A stretch of 64,000 nucleotides of DNA from Asticcacaulis solisilvae (GCF_017875235.1 NZ_JAGGMI010000001.1:186001-250000), one strand, 5' to 3'. Positions 37,422 through 47,106 are shown, numbered from the stretch's first letter. Made by a program: numbers and translations. The notes: generated by a model from the letters alone, not told the origin.

Positions 37422-38663
37422 ATGGGTGCGGACGAACGTAACGGACGAAACGAGGGGCGCGGCCAGGCGGCCAGGCCTCACGGCTTAGGGGACGCCCTGT
37501 CCGGCACCAATCTCGAACGCGCCGGCGACCACAATCAGCGTGTGACCCTGCAGGCCGTCCGCGCCGCCGTCGAGCCCATCACCCGCGCCGAGATTGCCGA
37601 ACTGACCGGGCTGACCGCGCCGGCCATCGCCAACATCACCAAGCGCCTCCTTAATGACGGCATGATCCTGAAGGCCGGACGGCACCTCGGCGGCCGTGGC
37701 CAGCCGGCGACCAAGCTGGTCGTTAATCCCGACGGCGCCTTCTCCATCGGCCTTAACATCGATCGTGACCACATCGGCATCGTGGCGCTCGACTTCCTCG
37801 GCAATGTGCGCGCGCGGGAATGCCGCGAAGTCCATTTCGCCATGCCGGAGGACGTCATCGCCTTCTTCCGCACCGAAGTCGACAAGATCATCGCGTCGCG
37901 CGCCATCGATATCGACCGGCTGATCGGAATCGGCGTGGCGATTCCGAACGATTTGGGCCGCGTGCCGGTCGCCAACCGGCCCGACGCCTACGAGATCTGG
38001 TCCGAAATCGACGTCGCCGGGATGTTCAGCGAAATCCTGCCGGTGCCGGTGATTGTCGAAAACGACGCAGCCGCGGCGGCCATCGGCGAAATGCAGTTCG
38101 GCCATGGGCTTCAGTACCGCAGCTTTGTCTACACCATCATGTGCGCGGGACTCGGTGGCGGCGTCGTCATTGACGGCCATTATTATCGCGGCGCCGATGG
38201 CATGTCCGGGGAAATCGGCTATTTGCCCGTTCGCGACGAAGCCGGCGAAACGCGCAGCCTGGAAGAGGTCGTCTCCCTCTATTCGCTTTATGACTACTTG
38301 CGTAAATCCGGAATTGAGGTCTCCACACCTGAAGATCTCGAAAGGCTGCCGCCAGCGGCCCTGGTGCGTGTCAACGCCTGGATGGACCGCGCTGCCGACC
38401 ACCTCTTCCAGCCCTTCCTGGTCATGAATTGCGCGCTGAACCCTGAAGCCTTCTTTATCGGCGGCCGGTTGCCTTCAGAGCTTATCGAACAGCTGTGCAC
38501 GCGGCTCAACCAGCGCCTGGGCACACAGGCCAACCGTATCCATAACCTGGCGCCGGTCCGGCGCGCCGATCTGGCCGTCGATGCGGCGGCGCGCGGCGCG
38601 GGCATCCTGCCCTTCAACGACCGCTTCCTGCCGATCCGGCAGGCACTGATGAAGACGAATTAA
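37422..38663 (+). CDS. ROK-family transcriptional regulator
   Basis: The 413-residue protein has an N-terminal winged helix (PITRAEIAELTGLTAPAIANITKRL) and a ROK (NagC/XylR-type) sugar-kinase-like domain with VIVENDAAAAAIGEMQFG and CAGLGGGVVIDG. ROK repressors bind sugars or phosphosugars and control catabolic genes, but no sugar genes are adjacent, so the effector is unknown. GGGAGGGG precedes the start. A short GTG frame (31 codons, 37326-37421) ends exactly at this ATG and might be a leader peptide. Confidence 0.92.
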   Translation: MGADERNGRNEGRGQAARPHGLGDALSGTNLERAGDHNQRVTLQAVRAAVEPITRAEIAELTGLTAPAIANITKRLLNDGMILKAGRHLGGRGQPATKLVVNPDGAFSIGLNIDRDHIGIVALDFLGNVRARECREVHFAMPEDVIAFFRTEVDKIIASRAIDIDRLIGIGVAIPNDLGRVPVANRPDAYEIWSEIDVAGMFSEILPVPVIVENDAAAAAIGEMQFGHGLQYRSFVYTIMCAGLGGGVVIDGHYYRGADGMSGEIGYLPVRDEAGETRSLEEVVSLYSLYDYLRKSGIEVSTPEDLERLPPAALVRVNAWMDRAADHLFQPFLVMNCALNPEAFFIGGRLPSELIEQLCTRLNQRLGTQANRIHNLAPVRRADLAVDAAARGAGILPFNDRFLPIRQALMKTN

Positions 38664-38667
38664 GTTC

Positions 38668-38718
38668 TAGATCGGTATGATTTTAAGTGGACACATCATA
38701 CCGATCTAAGTTTTTGTT
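38668..38718 (+). terminator. Terminator after the ROK regulator
   Basis: A 14-bp perfect stem TAGATCGGTATGAT/ATCATACCGATCTA with a 13-base loop is followed by AGTTTTTGTTTT, five bases after the stop codon. Confidence 0.85.
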
Positions 38719-38790
38719 TTGTCGCGATATTTAAGGCGAAAACCCCAAAAAACGCATCTTGGCACTTTTCGCCATATCGCTCTAACTGGC

Positions 38791-39441
38791 TCACCAGCGC
38801 AGCAGCCTGCGGCCCAGCACGGCGGCCACGGCGGTCACGATCGCGACGCCGCCACCATAGATGCCGAGGATATAAACCGGCGTATCGCGGTCGCAGTGCA
38901 CGGCATAGGCCGCGGCCATCAGCGACGCCGCCGCAAGCCCGCTCATGGCGCCCAGCACCCCCGGATGCGAGGTCGCCGCCCTGCGCAGCCATAACCGCCA
39001 CATCAGGATCAGGCCCGCGCCTCCGCCACAGACTATGGTCAGCACACACAGCACTGACGGATCGCCAATATTGCGGAAGGCGCCAAAGCCGCGCGCGAAC
39101 AGGTCCGCCACCAGCGCGACCAGCACGAAGCCGAGCGCGATCAGAAGCGGCGCCAGGGTGCGCAGGCGCAAACGCCCTTCTGGCCTTGCGAGATCGGCGA
39201 CCGACCACAGGGCGCCGGCGCCTATGGCGATAAACAACAACGGCTTGAACCACGCCATTGGATCGATGCTGAAATCGCCGCCCAGCAGCGCCTTCAGTTC
39301 CGGACGGGCGCCATACAGGACAAAGATATAGACGGCGGCCAGCACCGTGGCGACGGCCGCGCCGATGCCGAGCGCCTTGACGCTCAGAGGCTTTGCCGGC
39401 TTCAGGTCGCGGGCCAGATGATCAAGGATATCGTCACTCAT
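38791..39441 (-). CDS. nrsF: NrsF-type anti-sigma factor (DUF1109)
   Basis: ATG at 39441 (GGAG upstream) gives 216 residues with about six membrane helices after a short cytosolic N-terminus ([19 protein letters not shown]). This is the DUF1109 layout of NrsF, which in Caulobacter holds the ECF sigma factor SigF inactive at the inner membrane until metal stress. It overlaps the end of the sigma gene by eight bases, so sigma and anti-sigma are translated together. Confidence 0.9.
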   Translation of the reverse strand: MSDDILDHLARDLKPAKPLSVKALGIGAAVATVLAAVYIFVLYGARPELKALLGGDFSIDPMAWFKPLLFIAIGAGALWSVADLARPEGRLRLRTLAPLLIALGFVLVALVADLFARGFGAFRNIGDPSVLCVLTIVCGGGAGLILMWRLWLRRAATSHPGVLGAMSGLAAASLMAAAYAVHCDRDTPVYILGIYGGGVAIVTAVAAVLGRRLLRW

Positions 39442-39952
39442 CGGCGGTCTCCGCCGGTTTGCCGCCAACCAGAGCCTGTAGCTTCCTGAGGCCGCGATGG
39501 ATGGCTACCTTGACCGCCGACGGGCTCTTGCCGGTCGTGGCCGACACCTCGTCTATGCTCAGTTCCTGAAGCTTGTGCAGGCTGATGATGCGCGCCTGAT
39601 CCGCGGGCAGTTGCGCCAGCAGGACCTCTACATCGCGCCGGGCCAGGTCTGCCGGCAGGCCACCGCTGTCGTCGCCGACAATGTCGTCGTCCAGTTCGAC
39701 GTGGACACGCTTGCCGGACTTGCGGACATAGTCGATCAGCTTGTGCCGCGCCACCGCCGCGATCCACGGCAGGAAGGGCGAGGCCGGATCGTAGGTGTGG
39801 CGCTTTTCATGCAAACTCAACAGGGTCATTTGTACTAGGTCTTCACTGTCCGCGCCCTTCAGGCGCCGGCGAAAATAGGAAACGAGCCAGGGGCGCAAGC
39901 TCCCCAGCAGCGCCCGGTAGGCATCGGCGTCACCGCCAAGCGCCGCGCGCAT
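39434..39952 (-). CDS. sigF: ECF sigma factor, SigF-like
   Basis: The protein has sigma region 2 ([48 protein letters not shown]) and region 4 ([44 protein letters not shown]). The longest frame starts at ATG 39988 (184 aa). I prefer ATG 39952 (172 aa), because an autoregulatory promoter signature has its -10 at 39978-39981, inside the first codons of the longer form, so a transcript from it could not encode them. It faces away from the bufferin operon and is encoded with the NrsF anti-sigma. Confidence 0.9.
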   Translation of the reverse strand: MRAALGGDADAYRALLGSLRPWLVSYFRRRLKGADSEDLVQMTLLSLHEKRHTYDPASPFLPWIAAVARHKLIDYVRKSGKRVHVELDDDIVGDDSGGLPADLARRDVEVLLAQLPADQARIISLHKLQELSIDEVSATTGKSPSAVKVAIHRGLRKLQALVGGKPAETADE

Positions 39953-39977
39953 CTGCGCCTGCCATATATCGGGTTCA

Positions 39978-40003
39978 TACGTGTGCATCTGTCGTAAGGT
40001 TAC
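39978..40003 (-). promoter_or_regulatory. ECF promoter of sigF-nrsF
   Basis: Read on the minus strand, GTAACC (39998-40003), a 16-base spacer and CGTA (39978-39981) match the element upstream of bufA exactly in both boxes and spacing. This supports autoregulation by SigF. Confidence 0.75.
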
Positions 40004-40074
40004 ACCTGCCCGCCATCATATGCATGTAAGACGCGCCTCACTGCTTTGGCGAGCAAAAAAATTGCGGCGCCTCT

Positions 40075-40100
40075 GTAACCGCGTTCCGGCACGCCGCGTA
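40075..40100 (+). promoter_or_regulatory. ECF promoter of bufABCD
   Basis: GTAACC (40075-40080), 16 bases, then CGTA (40097-40100), about 50 bases upstream of the bufA start. GTAACC-type -35 boxes fit published SigF-dependent promoters in Caulobacter as I recall them. Confidence 0.75.
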
Positions 40101-40151
40101 ATCCTCATCAGGCGGGCACAGTGCCCCCGGAACAATGAGAGGATTACCCAT

Positions 40152-40412
40152 ATGTCGAACACAGTCCGCGTCCTGCAAGTCACCGCAGTCCTGGCCGCCC
40201 TGGTCGGCGGCGCCGCCGCCGTCGCCACCACTGCTACCGCCAAGGAAGGCTTTGAAAAGTGCGCCGGCGTCGCCAAGGCGCGTATGAACGACTGCGCCAC
40301 CAAGGCCCATTCGTGCGCCGGCCAGGCCAAGGCTGACCGCGATCCGTCCGAATGGATCTATGTGCCCACCGGCACCTGCGCCAAGATCGCCGGCGGCACC
40401 GTCGTAAAGTAA
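40152..40412 (+). CDS. bufA: Bufferin precursor (DUF2282)
   Basis: ATG at 40152 (AGAGGA upstream) gives 86 residues: a signal peptide to about residue 30 and a core with four cysteines in the bufferin pattern, [21 protein letters not shown], then GTC near the end. In characterised bufferins the DUF692 enzyme converts core cysteines to thiooxazole-type heterocycles that bind copper in the periplasm. The full maturation operon follows directly, so the precursor assignment is strong; the modification itself is inferred. Confidence 0.92.
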   Translation: MSNTVRVLQVTAVLAALVGGAAAVATTATAKEGFEKCAGVAKARMNDCATKAHSCAGQAKADRDPSEWIYVPTGTCAKIAGGTVVK

Positions 40413-40436
40413 GACTCCGATCGAATGAGGGTGCCG

Positions 40437-41318
40437 ATGCTGAACGATTTTCCCCCGAATCCGCCGATCGGCACGCGCACGGGCATTGGCCTGCGCGCTC
40501 CTCATATCGGAGCTGTCCGCGCGCAGACGCCGCCCTTAGGCTTTCTTGAGGTCCACACCGAAAACTATTTCGGCGGTGGCGCGAAGCTGAAGGTGCTTGA
40601 GGGTCTGCGCGTGGACTATCCCCTGTCCTTTCACGGTGTCGGCCTGTCGCTCGGCCGCGCCGATGGTCTGTGCGAGGACCATCTCGCCCAGGTCCGCACC
40701 CTTGTGAAACGCTTTGAGCCGGCATTGGTGTCCGAGCACCTGAGCTGGAGCGCCTATGCCCATGTCGCCGTGCCGGACCTGTTGCCTGTACCGTTCACGC
40801 ACGAGGCGCTGGATGTCTTCGCCCGCCATATCGACCGGTTCCAGACCGTGCTTGGCCGACAGGTACTGATTGAAAATCCGTCGAACTACATGATTTTCGA
40901 CCGTCTCGACTACGATGAACCGGAATTTCTGCTGCGGCTTTCGGCCATGACCGGTTGCGGCCTTCTGATCGACATCAATAATGTCTATGTCAGCGCCCAT
41001 AACCTCGGCCGCGATTCCTACGCTTATCTGGCGGCGCTGGGGCACGGTGAAGCCATCGGGCAGTTCCATCTGGCCGGCCATGACGAGGCACCGGGCGATG
41101 ACGGCCAGGTCCTTCTTATCGACACCCACGGCCACAGCATCCGGCAGGAGGTCTGGGCGCTCTATGAAACGGCACTTGAGCGCTTCGGCGACAGGCCGAC
41201 CCTGATCGAGTGGGACACGGCCCTGCCCGATCTCGACGTCCTGCTTGGTGAAGCCGCCCGTGCCGACGCCCGCCGCGCCCGGGTCGCACGAAACCTCATG
41301 GCGGCCAGCCATGCCTGA
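40437..41318 (+). CDS. bufB: MNIO peptide-modifying enzyme (DUF692)
   Basis: ATG 40437 is preferred for GAGGG five bases upstream; ATG 40425 is in frame and possible. The ~293-residue TIM barrel is a multinuclear non-heme iron oxidase. It starts IGTRTGIGLRAPH and has LGFLEVHTENYF, VSEHLSW, LIENPSNY, LLIDINNVYVSAHN, IGQFHLAGHDE, IDTHGH and LIEWDTALP, containing the expected His/Asp/Glu metal ligands. It modifies cysteines of the BufA core. BufC overlaps its end by eight bases. Confidence 0.95.
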   Translation: MLNDFPPNPPIGTRTGIGLRAPHIGAVRAQTPPLGFLEVHTENYFGGGAKLKVLEGLRVDYPLSFHGVGLSLGRADGLCEDHLAQVRTLVKRFEPALVSEHLSWSAYAHVAVPDLLPVPFTHEALDVFARHIDRFQTVLGRQVLIENPSNYMIFDRLDYDEPEFLLRLSAMTGCGLLIDINNVYVSAHNLGRDSYAYLAALGHGEAIGQFHLAGHDEAPGDDGQVLLIDTHGHSIRQEVWALYETALERFGDRPTLIEWDTALPDLDVLLGEAARADARRARVARNLMAASHA

Positions 41319-42018
41319 CCTCGCGACCTTCCAGCGCAACTTCCTGACAAACGTCATGCGACCGCCGTCCACCGCCCCGGCTGGATTACGCATCCACCAC
41401 GACACCTGGCTGTTCGGCCTAATCGAAGTGCTGGGGGAGCGCTTCCGCCTAAGCCGGCTGGCGCTCGGCGAAGAGGCTTTCAACGCCTTTGCCCGTGACT
41501 ACGTGCAGAGCCACGCCCTGACCTCGGGCGATCGCAACGCCTATGGTCACGCCTTTCCGGCCTTTCTGCGCGATCACCCGCAAGCCGCCTCCCTGCCGTG
41601 GCTGGCGGATCTGGCCGCCTTCGAAAGTGCATTGGAACACGCCCACCACGGCCGCGACGCCGAGCCGTGTGCGCTTGAGGCCCTGTTGGCGCCCGATGCC
41701 AGCTGCACGCTCCATCCTTCGGTCAGCATCCTGCGCCTCGATCACGACATCAAGCCGCTCCACGCCGCCCTGCTGGCTGGCGGCGCGTGCGAAACCCCAG
41801 CCATGGTCGCCTGCGACCTTCTGATCGGCAGGACCGCGGATGATGAGGTCGTCTCGCTCTGTCTGGCCCCGCTGGAGGCGCACTTTCTCAAGCTCATTAA
41901 CACCCATGGCTCGCTGTTCGCTGCCCTCGACGCGCTCGATCCCGACGCCGCCGACCTCATCTTGCTGCAAACCCTGCTGGCCAGGCTTTCTCAAAACAGC
42001 CTTCTGACATCCACCTGA
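41311..42018 (+). CDS. bufC: BufC partner protein (DUF2063)
   Basis: ATG at 41311, overlapping the bufB stop by eight bases, gives 235 residues. The N-terminal half is the DUF2063 domain (LATFQRNFLTNVMRPP, VLGERFRLSRLALGEEAFNAFARDYV, FPAFLRDHP). DUF2063 proteins act as recognition partners that bring the precursor to the DUF692 oxidase. The C-terminal half is a family-specific domain with no catalytic motif seen. Confidence 0.92.
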   Translation: MPDLATFQRNFLTNVMRPPSTAPAGLRIHHDTWLFGLIEVLGERFRLSRLALGEEAFNAFARDYVQSHALTSGDRNAYGHAFPAFLRDHPQAASLPWLADLAAFESALEHAHHGRDAEPCALEALLAPDASCTLHPSVSILRLDHDIKPLHAALLAGGACETPAMVACDLLIGRTADDEVVSLCLAPLEAHFLKLINTHGSLFAALDALDPDAADLILLQTLLARLSQNSLLTST

Positions 42019-42036
42019 AAATCAAAGGAAATCACC

Positions 42037-42510
42037 ATGGACACGCCCATGAACACCCGAACTGTGCCTGCTTCTCCCCTGTCCGGCCTTATCCGCATCT
42101 ACGCCGATCTGGAGCAGCGCCTGTCATCGGCCGACTGGCTGCCCGGCGCGGCACTCCTGGCCGCGCGGCTGTGGCTGGCCAAATTTTTCTTCTTCTCCGG
42201 CCTGACCAAGCTCGCCAGCTGGACGACGACGATCGCGCTCTTCAGCGACGAATATAAGGTTCCCGTCCTGCCGCCGGAAATCGCCGCCCTGATGGCCACG
42301 GCCGCGGAACTGTCCCTGCCGGTCCTGCTGGTCCTGGGCCTGCTGACCCGCTTCGCCGCGGCGGGACTGTTCGTCATGACGACGGTCATCGCGGTCTTCG
42401 TCTATCCCGACGCGCCGGAAAACGTCTATATCCTGCTGCTGTCGGCGGTGCTGGTCGCTACGGGCTCGGGCCGCTTCGGCGCCGACTACTGGATCGCGCG
42501 CAAGGCTTAA
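42037..42510 (+). CDS. bufD: DoxX family membrane protein of the bufferin operon
   Basis: The 157-residue protein has about four transmembrane helices and the DoxX start pattern ([21 protein letters not shown]). A DoxX-type protein closes many bufferin operons. Its role, perhaps in redox or membrane maturation, is not established. Its TAA overlaps the convergent ruvB stop codon within TTAA. Confidence 0.92.
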   Translation: MDTPMNTRTVPASPLSGLIRIYADLEQRLSSADWLPGAALLAARLWLAKFFFFSGLTKLASWTTTIALFSDEYKVPVLPPEIAALMATAAELSLPVLLVLGLLTRFAAAGLFVMTTVIAVFVYPDAPENVYILLLSAVLVATGSGRFGADYWIARKA

Positions 42511-43544
42511 CCCTCGAAGAGGTCCGGCGTGGCCGGCGGTTGCGCCGGCGGCGCCAGGCCCAGATGCAAATAAGCGCGCGCGCACGCCGTCCGCCCGCGC
42601 TGGGTACGCTGGATAAAGCCCTGCTGAAGCAGGTAGGGCTCGATCATGTCCTCGACGGCGTCGCGTGCTTCGGCGATCGCCGCCGCGATAGTTTCAAGCC
42701 CCACCGGCCCGCCCCCATAGTTTTCGATCAGGGCGCGCAGGTAGCGCCGGTCGGAGTGATCGAGGCCCGATGTATCGACCTCGAGCCGCGCCAAGGCCTT
42801 CGACGCCGCCTTCTTGTCGATGGTCTCCGCGCCGTCGGCCGCCGCGAAGTCACGCACGCGGCGCAACAAACGGCCGGCGATGCGCGGCGTCCCCCGCGAC
42901 CGCGAGGCGATCTCCAGGGCGCCGTCCTCGGACAGGCTGGCGCCCATCTTGCGCGCCGTGCCCAAGACCACCCTGACCAGCTCTTCCGGCGTATAGAATT
43001 CCAGTCGCAGCGGGATGCCGAAACGGTCTCGCAACGGCGTCGACAACAGTCCCGCCCGCGTCGTCGCGCCCACCAGCGTAAACGGCGCCAAGTCGATGCG
43101 CACGGTGCGCGCCGCCGGGCCTTCGCCGATGATCAGATCCAGCACATAGTCTTCCATGGCCGGATAGAGGATTTCCTCGACCGCCGGGTTGAGCCGGTGG
43201 ATTTCGTCAATAAACAGGACGTCGTTGGGCTCCAGGTTCGACAGGATGGCCGCAAGATCCCCGGCCTTGGCCAGCATCGGCCCCGACGTGGCGCGAAAAC
43301 CGACCCCCAGTTCGCGCGCCACGATCTGCGCCAGGGTCGTCTTGCCGAGCCCTGGCGGTCCGTAGAACAGCACGTGGTCCAGCGCCTCACGACGGCCGGC
43401 GGCGGCGGCCACGAAGACCTTCAGATTGGCCTTCAGCGGCGCCTGGCCGACGAAATCGTCGAAGCTCTGCGGCCGCAGCGCCCGGTCCTGGACGCGTTCT
43501 TCCATGTCGTCGGCGTTCGCATCGCCGGAAACGAGACGCGCCAT
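42507..43544 (-). CDS. ruvB: Holliday junction branch migration ATPase RuvB
   Basis: The 345-residue AAA+ motor carries [12 protein letters not shown], Walker [13 protein letters not shown], Walker B FIDEIHRL, sensor [18 protein letters not shown] and a C-terminal winged helix ([15 protein letters not shown]). It drives branch migration with RuvA and RuvC. Last gene of ruvCAB, three bases after ruvA. Confidence 0.98.
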   Translation of the reverse strand: MARLVSGDANADDMEERVQDRALRPQSFDDFVGQAPLKANLKVFVAAAAGRREALDHVLFYGPPGLGKTTLAQIVARELGVGFRATSGPMLAKAGDLAAILSNLEPNDVLFIDEIHRLNPAVEEILYPAMEDYVLDLIIGEGPAARTVRIDLAPFTLVGATTRAGLLSTPLRDRFGIPLRLEFYTPEELVRVVLGTARKMGASLSEDGALEIASRSRGTPRIAGRLLRRVRDFAAADGAETIDKKAASKALARLEVDTSGLDHSDRRYLRALIENYGGGPVGLETIAAAIAEARDAVEDMIEPYLLQQGFIQRTQRGRTACARAYLHLGLAPPAQPPATPDLFEG

Positions 43545-43547
43545 GAC

Positions 43548-44153
43548 TTACCTGCCCATGGCCTTGAGCGACGCGCGGATGACCGCCGCCAGCTCGGCTT
43601 CTTCGCCCAGTTGCTTGAGGGCAGCATCGACCGCCTGGCGCGACTGGTTTTCGGGAATGCCGAGGCCGACGAGCGCCGCGACGCTCTCTCCACTGACCGA
43701 CGGCTTTGCGGGCGTAGGCGCATGATAAGGAATGGGCTCAAACTCGGCCGTCTGCAGTATCTTGCCCTTCAGCTCGATGACGATGCGCTGGGCCAGCTTG
43801 GGGCCCACGCCATTGGCGCGGCCGACCGCCGTCTTGTCCTCGTGCGCCACGGCTTGCGCCAGTTGGCCCGGCGTCAGCACATCCAGCACCGAAAGCGCCG
43901 CTTTCGGCCCCACGCCCTGCACGCCTTGCAGCGCCTGGAACGCCTTGCGGTCGTCCTTTGACAGGAAGCCATAAAGCCGCGTGCCGTCCTCGCGCGTCTG
44001 GCTGTCGATGTGCAGGATCACTTCGCTACCGAGTTCGGGCACGGCCGACAGGGTACGCACGCCGCAGCGCACGAGATAGCCGACACCGCCGCACTCCAGC
44101 AGCACCTCTTCTTCGCTTAATTCGAGCAGGGTTCCCCGCAACCGACCAATCAC
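43548..44153 (-). CDS. ruvA: Holliday junction binding protein RuvA
   Basis: The 201-residue protein starts at GTG 44153, overlapping the ruvC stop codon in GTGA. It has the typical beginning MIGRLRGTLLEL, two helix-hairpin-helix elements (LQGVQGVGPKAALSVL, RANGVGPKLAQRIVIEL) and a C-terminal domain III that contacts RuvB (ALVGLGIPENQSRQAV). Confidence 0.98.
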   Translation of the reverse strand: MIGRLRGTLLELSEEEVLLECGGVGYLVRCGVRTLSAVPELGSEVILHIDSQTREDGTRLYGFLSKDDRKAFQALQGVQGVGPKAALSVLDVLTPGQLAQAVAHEDKTAVGRANGVGPKLAQRIVIELKGKILQTAEFEPIPYHAPTPAKPSVSGESVAALVGLGIPENQSRQAVDAALKQLGEEAELAAVIRASLKAMGR

Positions 44154-44743
44154 GCAACACCTTTCCTTGCTTGTCCTATCGCTTCGCTACTTGAGGGCGA
44201 AGAGGCGCTTGTCGCGCGCCGCGCCCCCGACAGGGTTGCCTTTAGGCCGCGCATCTTCCGCTTATGCGCATGGGTAATGGCGCAAGCAAGGGCATCGGCG
44301 GCGTCGGCCTTCAGCCCGCCCTCGGCTTGGCCGGCCAGCGGCAGCAAGCGCTTGATCATGAACAATATCTGGTCCTTGTCGGCGCGGCCGGCGCCCACCA
44401 CCGACTTCTTGATATCGAGCGCCGCATATTCGGCCACCGGCAGCCCGGCGCGCGCCGGCGCCAGCATGGCCGCCGCCCGCGCATGACCCAGCTTGAGCGT
44501 CGAGGATGGATTCATATTGACGAAGGTCTCCTCAATCGCCGCCTCATCCGGCCGCCACTGTTCGATGACCTCGGACAGGCCGTCGAACAGGTTGAGCAGA
44601 CGCACGGCCAGGTCCTGGTCCTGGTCGGGTTCAATAACGCCGTGCGCCACCCACGACAGACGCGCCCCGTCAACATCGATCAGGCCCCAGCCCAACCGCC
44701 GCAATCCGGGGTCCAGTCCCAGAATCCGCACTCTGTTCATCAT
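44150..44743 (-). CDS. ruvC: Holliday junction resolvase RuvC
   Basis: Start at ATG 44743 (or the adjacent ATG 44740) gives 197 residues; the longer frame to 44773 lacks support. Catalytic acids lie in ILGLDPGLRRLGW, IEETFVNMN and ADAADALACAITH. It resolves four-way junctions. First gene of ruvCAB, divergent from the TPR membrane protein. Confidence 0.97.
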   Translation of the reverse strand: MMNRVRILGLDPGLRRLGWGLIDVDGARLSWVAHGVIEPDQDQDLAVRLLNLFDGLSEVIEQWRPDEAAIEETFVNMNPSSTLKLGHARAAAMLAPARAGLPVAEYAALDIKKSVVGAGRADKDQILFMIKRLLPLAGQAEGGLKADAADALACAITHAHKRKMRGLKATLSGARRATSASSPSSSEAIGQARKGVA

Positions 44744-44918
44744 ATGTTCGACTTCTAACGGCATCCGCTCCACGACGCAAGGCTTTGGCGAGAAAGTTGC
44801 AGAACGGACGCAAATGTATGCTTATTTCGCAATTCTGGGACAGGATGTCCAAGTTGCGATTGCCAGAAAGCCAAAGTCGGGGTTAAGGTTTAATGAACAG
44901 AGCGTATCGGGGGCTTGA

Positions 44919-46676
44919 ATGAGCAGCATTTCGACTACGGATTCGCAAGACGTCGCCGAAGGTCCGAAGATTACGGGCTTCGTCATCCTGACCATCGTGG
45001 CGCTGGCCGCGAGCGGCGGTGCGCTTTTCATCGGCAATGCGCCGCTGACCAGCCCCTTTGTCGCCGACTGGTTCGACTGGCTGCGCACCGAGCCGACCTG
45101 GCCGATCGTCTTCGGCGTTAGCGTCATCGTCCTGATTGTCGGCCTGGCCGGCATGATCGCGCGCCTGATCAGCGGCGTGGCCGCCTCGGCCTCGCGTCCG
45201 CGCACTAGCAAGGCCTCCCTGGCCGCTCCCTCGCCCTTCGATACCGCCGTCAGCGTTCCCGCCGAGCCCGTCAATACCCGCGCCAGCCTGAAGTTCGACG
45301 CTGAAAGCATGGCCGCCAACGGCATCGTTATCCCGGCGACCGCCGTCGAAGCCGTGCCGAGCGCGGGCGCCCAGATCGCGGAACCGCCTTCGATGGAAAT
45401 CAGCACGGTCGAGATTCGCTCGCTGGAACCCGCCATCTTTTCCGACAATGCCTCGGACAGCTTTCTGACGCGCCAGCCCGAAGCGGCGGCGGAAAAGCCG
45501 GCCCCCGATGCATCAAGCTTCGATGCAAACGCCGCCCTGTCGGAAACCCATGGCCTGCATATCACGTCGGCCCAGGTCATTCCGATTCGCCCCGACGTAA
45601 AGATCGAAGACGTGAAGGTCGAGACCGTCGCGGAGGCCGTTGACGCGCCGCACGACCCCGTCGAAGCCGCGCTGCTGGCCGAGCCGGCCGCCGTCGAACC
45701 GCGCGCCGTGCCGCCAAGCGACATCAACGCCGTCGTCTCGTCCGCCAAGGCCTTCCTCAATGCGCCCGCGGGCGAGCCCATTGCCGCTCCCGCACCGCCG
45801 GTTGTCGAAGCTGTCGCGGAAGCCTCCGCTTCGGAACAGGCCGCGCCACCGGCCGAGCTGAGCGGTTTTCACGCCATCGCCGCCGCCATGGAGCCGGCGG
45901 ATGATCAGGCCGTGATTCGCCAGGCCGTGCAGATGGCCCTGTCGGTATGGCCGGACAGCACGCGCGCCATTGCCGCCGATGAACTGGGCGTGCGCGCCGC
46001 CTACCTCTATTACGACAAGGCGCCGCAAAGTGCCCAGGCCTTCCAGCAGATCGCTTCCGGCGACCTCTCCGCAGCGGCCAGCACGCTTCAGACCCACGCC
46101 GCCGACCTGGCAGCGTCGGGCGCCAACCCGCAGGCCGCCGAAGTCTGGCGCGTCATCGGCGCGCTCAACATGGGCCGCGATGATCCCAAGGCGCTGATGG
46201 CCTACGAGAACGTGTCCGAACTGGATCCGACCGACGCCAATATCCACGTATACCTGGCCCGCCGCTACCAGATGTCGAACGATACGGGCAAGCTCCTTCC
46301 CGTTCTGCAACGCGCCCTGACCGTGATCGGCGATCCGTCGACGCGCCTCGAACTGCTGACGCCCTATGCCGACCTGAAGATGAAGGCCGGAGAGGTCGAA
46401 GCGGCTGGCGACGCCTTCGAAGAACTGGGCCGACTGCACGAAACCCGCGCCTATCTGAAGCCCGACGACGTCCAGGCGCGCTCCGCTCAGGGCATCGCCT
46501 TGGCGCGCGGCGCCCAGGCCCGCGAAATGCAAGGCGCTTTCGACCGGGCCGGTCCGCTCTATAAAAAGGCGCACACGGTATTCAGCGACCTGTCGGCCCA
46601 GCTTCCGGACCATGCCGGTCTTCGCGCCATGGCGGATAATGCCCAGCGTGACGCCCAACGCTTCCAGATGGCCTAA
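44919..46676 (+). CDS. Membrane-anchored TPR protein of unknown function
   Basis: The 585-residue protein has two N-terminal transmembrane segments (about 20-40 and 64-86), an Ala/Pro/Glu-rich disordered stretch to about residue 310, and a C-terminal helical TPR-like region (for example PKALMAYENVSELDPTDANIHVYLARRY). The layout suits an inner-membrane scaffold with a long flexible arm. No enzymatic motif is seen. It does not match a named Caulobacter polarity factor that I can recognise. Confidence 0.8.
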   Translation: MSSISTTDSQDVAEGPKITGFVILTIVALAASGGALFIGNAPLTSPFVADWFDWLRTEPTWPIVFGVSVIVLIVGLAGMIARLISGVAASASRPRTSKASLAAPSPFDTAVSVPAEPVNTRASLKFDAESMAANGIVIPATAVEAVPSAGAQIAEPPSMEISTVEIRSLEPAIFSDNASDSFLTRQPEAAAEKPAPDASSFDANAALSETHGLHITSAQVIPIRPDVKIEDVKVETVAEAVDAPHDPVEAALLAEPAAVEPRAVPPSDINAVVSSAKAFLNAPAGEPIAAPAPPVVEAVAEASASEQAAPPAELSGFHAIAAAMEPADDQAVIRQAVQMALSVWPDSTRAIAADELGVRAAYLYYDKAPQSAQAFQQIASGDLSAAASTLQTHAADLAASGANPQAAEVWRVIGALNMGRDDPKALMAYENVSELDPTDANIHVYLARRYQMSNDTGKLLPVLQRALTVIGDPSTRLELLTPYADLKMKAGEVEAAGDAFEELGRLHETRAYLKPDDVQARSAQGIALARGAQAREMQGAFDRAGPLYKKAHTVFSDLSAQLPDHAGLRAMADNAQRDAQRFQMA

Positions 46677-46755
46677 GAACGCATCCTGGACTTCCGTCCG
46701 GCGGTAATGCGGCATATGGCTGTTGGCAGCCAGTGATTCTTGCCGGACCAAAGCG

Positions 46756-47106
46756 ATGCCAACTATTCCCCCGTCGATCGCCACGATCGGCCTGCTCATA
46801 ATGTCCAACCTGTTCATGACGTTCGCCTGGTACGGCCACCTCAAGTTCAAGATGGAGAAGCTGTGGATCGTGGTGCTGGCCAGCTGGGGCATCGCCTTCT
46901 TCGAATACTGTTTCCAGGTTCCGGCCAACCGCATCGGCTATGGCACCTTCAGTGCCGCCCAGCTCAAGACCATCCAGGAAGTCATTACCCTGATCGTCTT
47001 CGTGCTGTTTTCCTGGCTCTATCTTGGTGAACCGCTGAAGTGGCAGACGGCGGTCGGCTTCACCTTCATCGCCTGCGGCGCCGCCTTTATCTTCTACAAA
47101 CCCTGA
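46756..47106 (+). CDS. DUF486 family membrane protein
   Basis: ATG 46756 gives 116 residues with four transmembrane helices and the DUF486 pattern FAWYGHLKF, FFEYCFQVPANRIGY, QLKTIQEVITL and GEPLKWQ. The family is related to small drug/metabolite transporters; substrate is unknown. Its 3' end overlaps the convergent Lrp gene by 13 bases. Confidence 0.92.
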   Translation: MPTIPPSIATIGLLIMSNLFMTFAWYGHLKFKMEKLWIVVLASWGIAFFEYCFQVPANRIGYGTFSAAQLKTIQEVITLIVFVLFSWLYLGEPLKWQTAVGFTFIACGAAFIFYKP

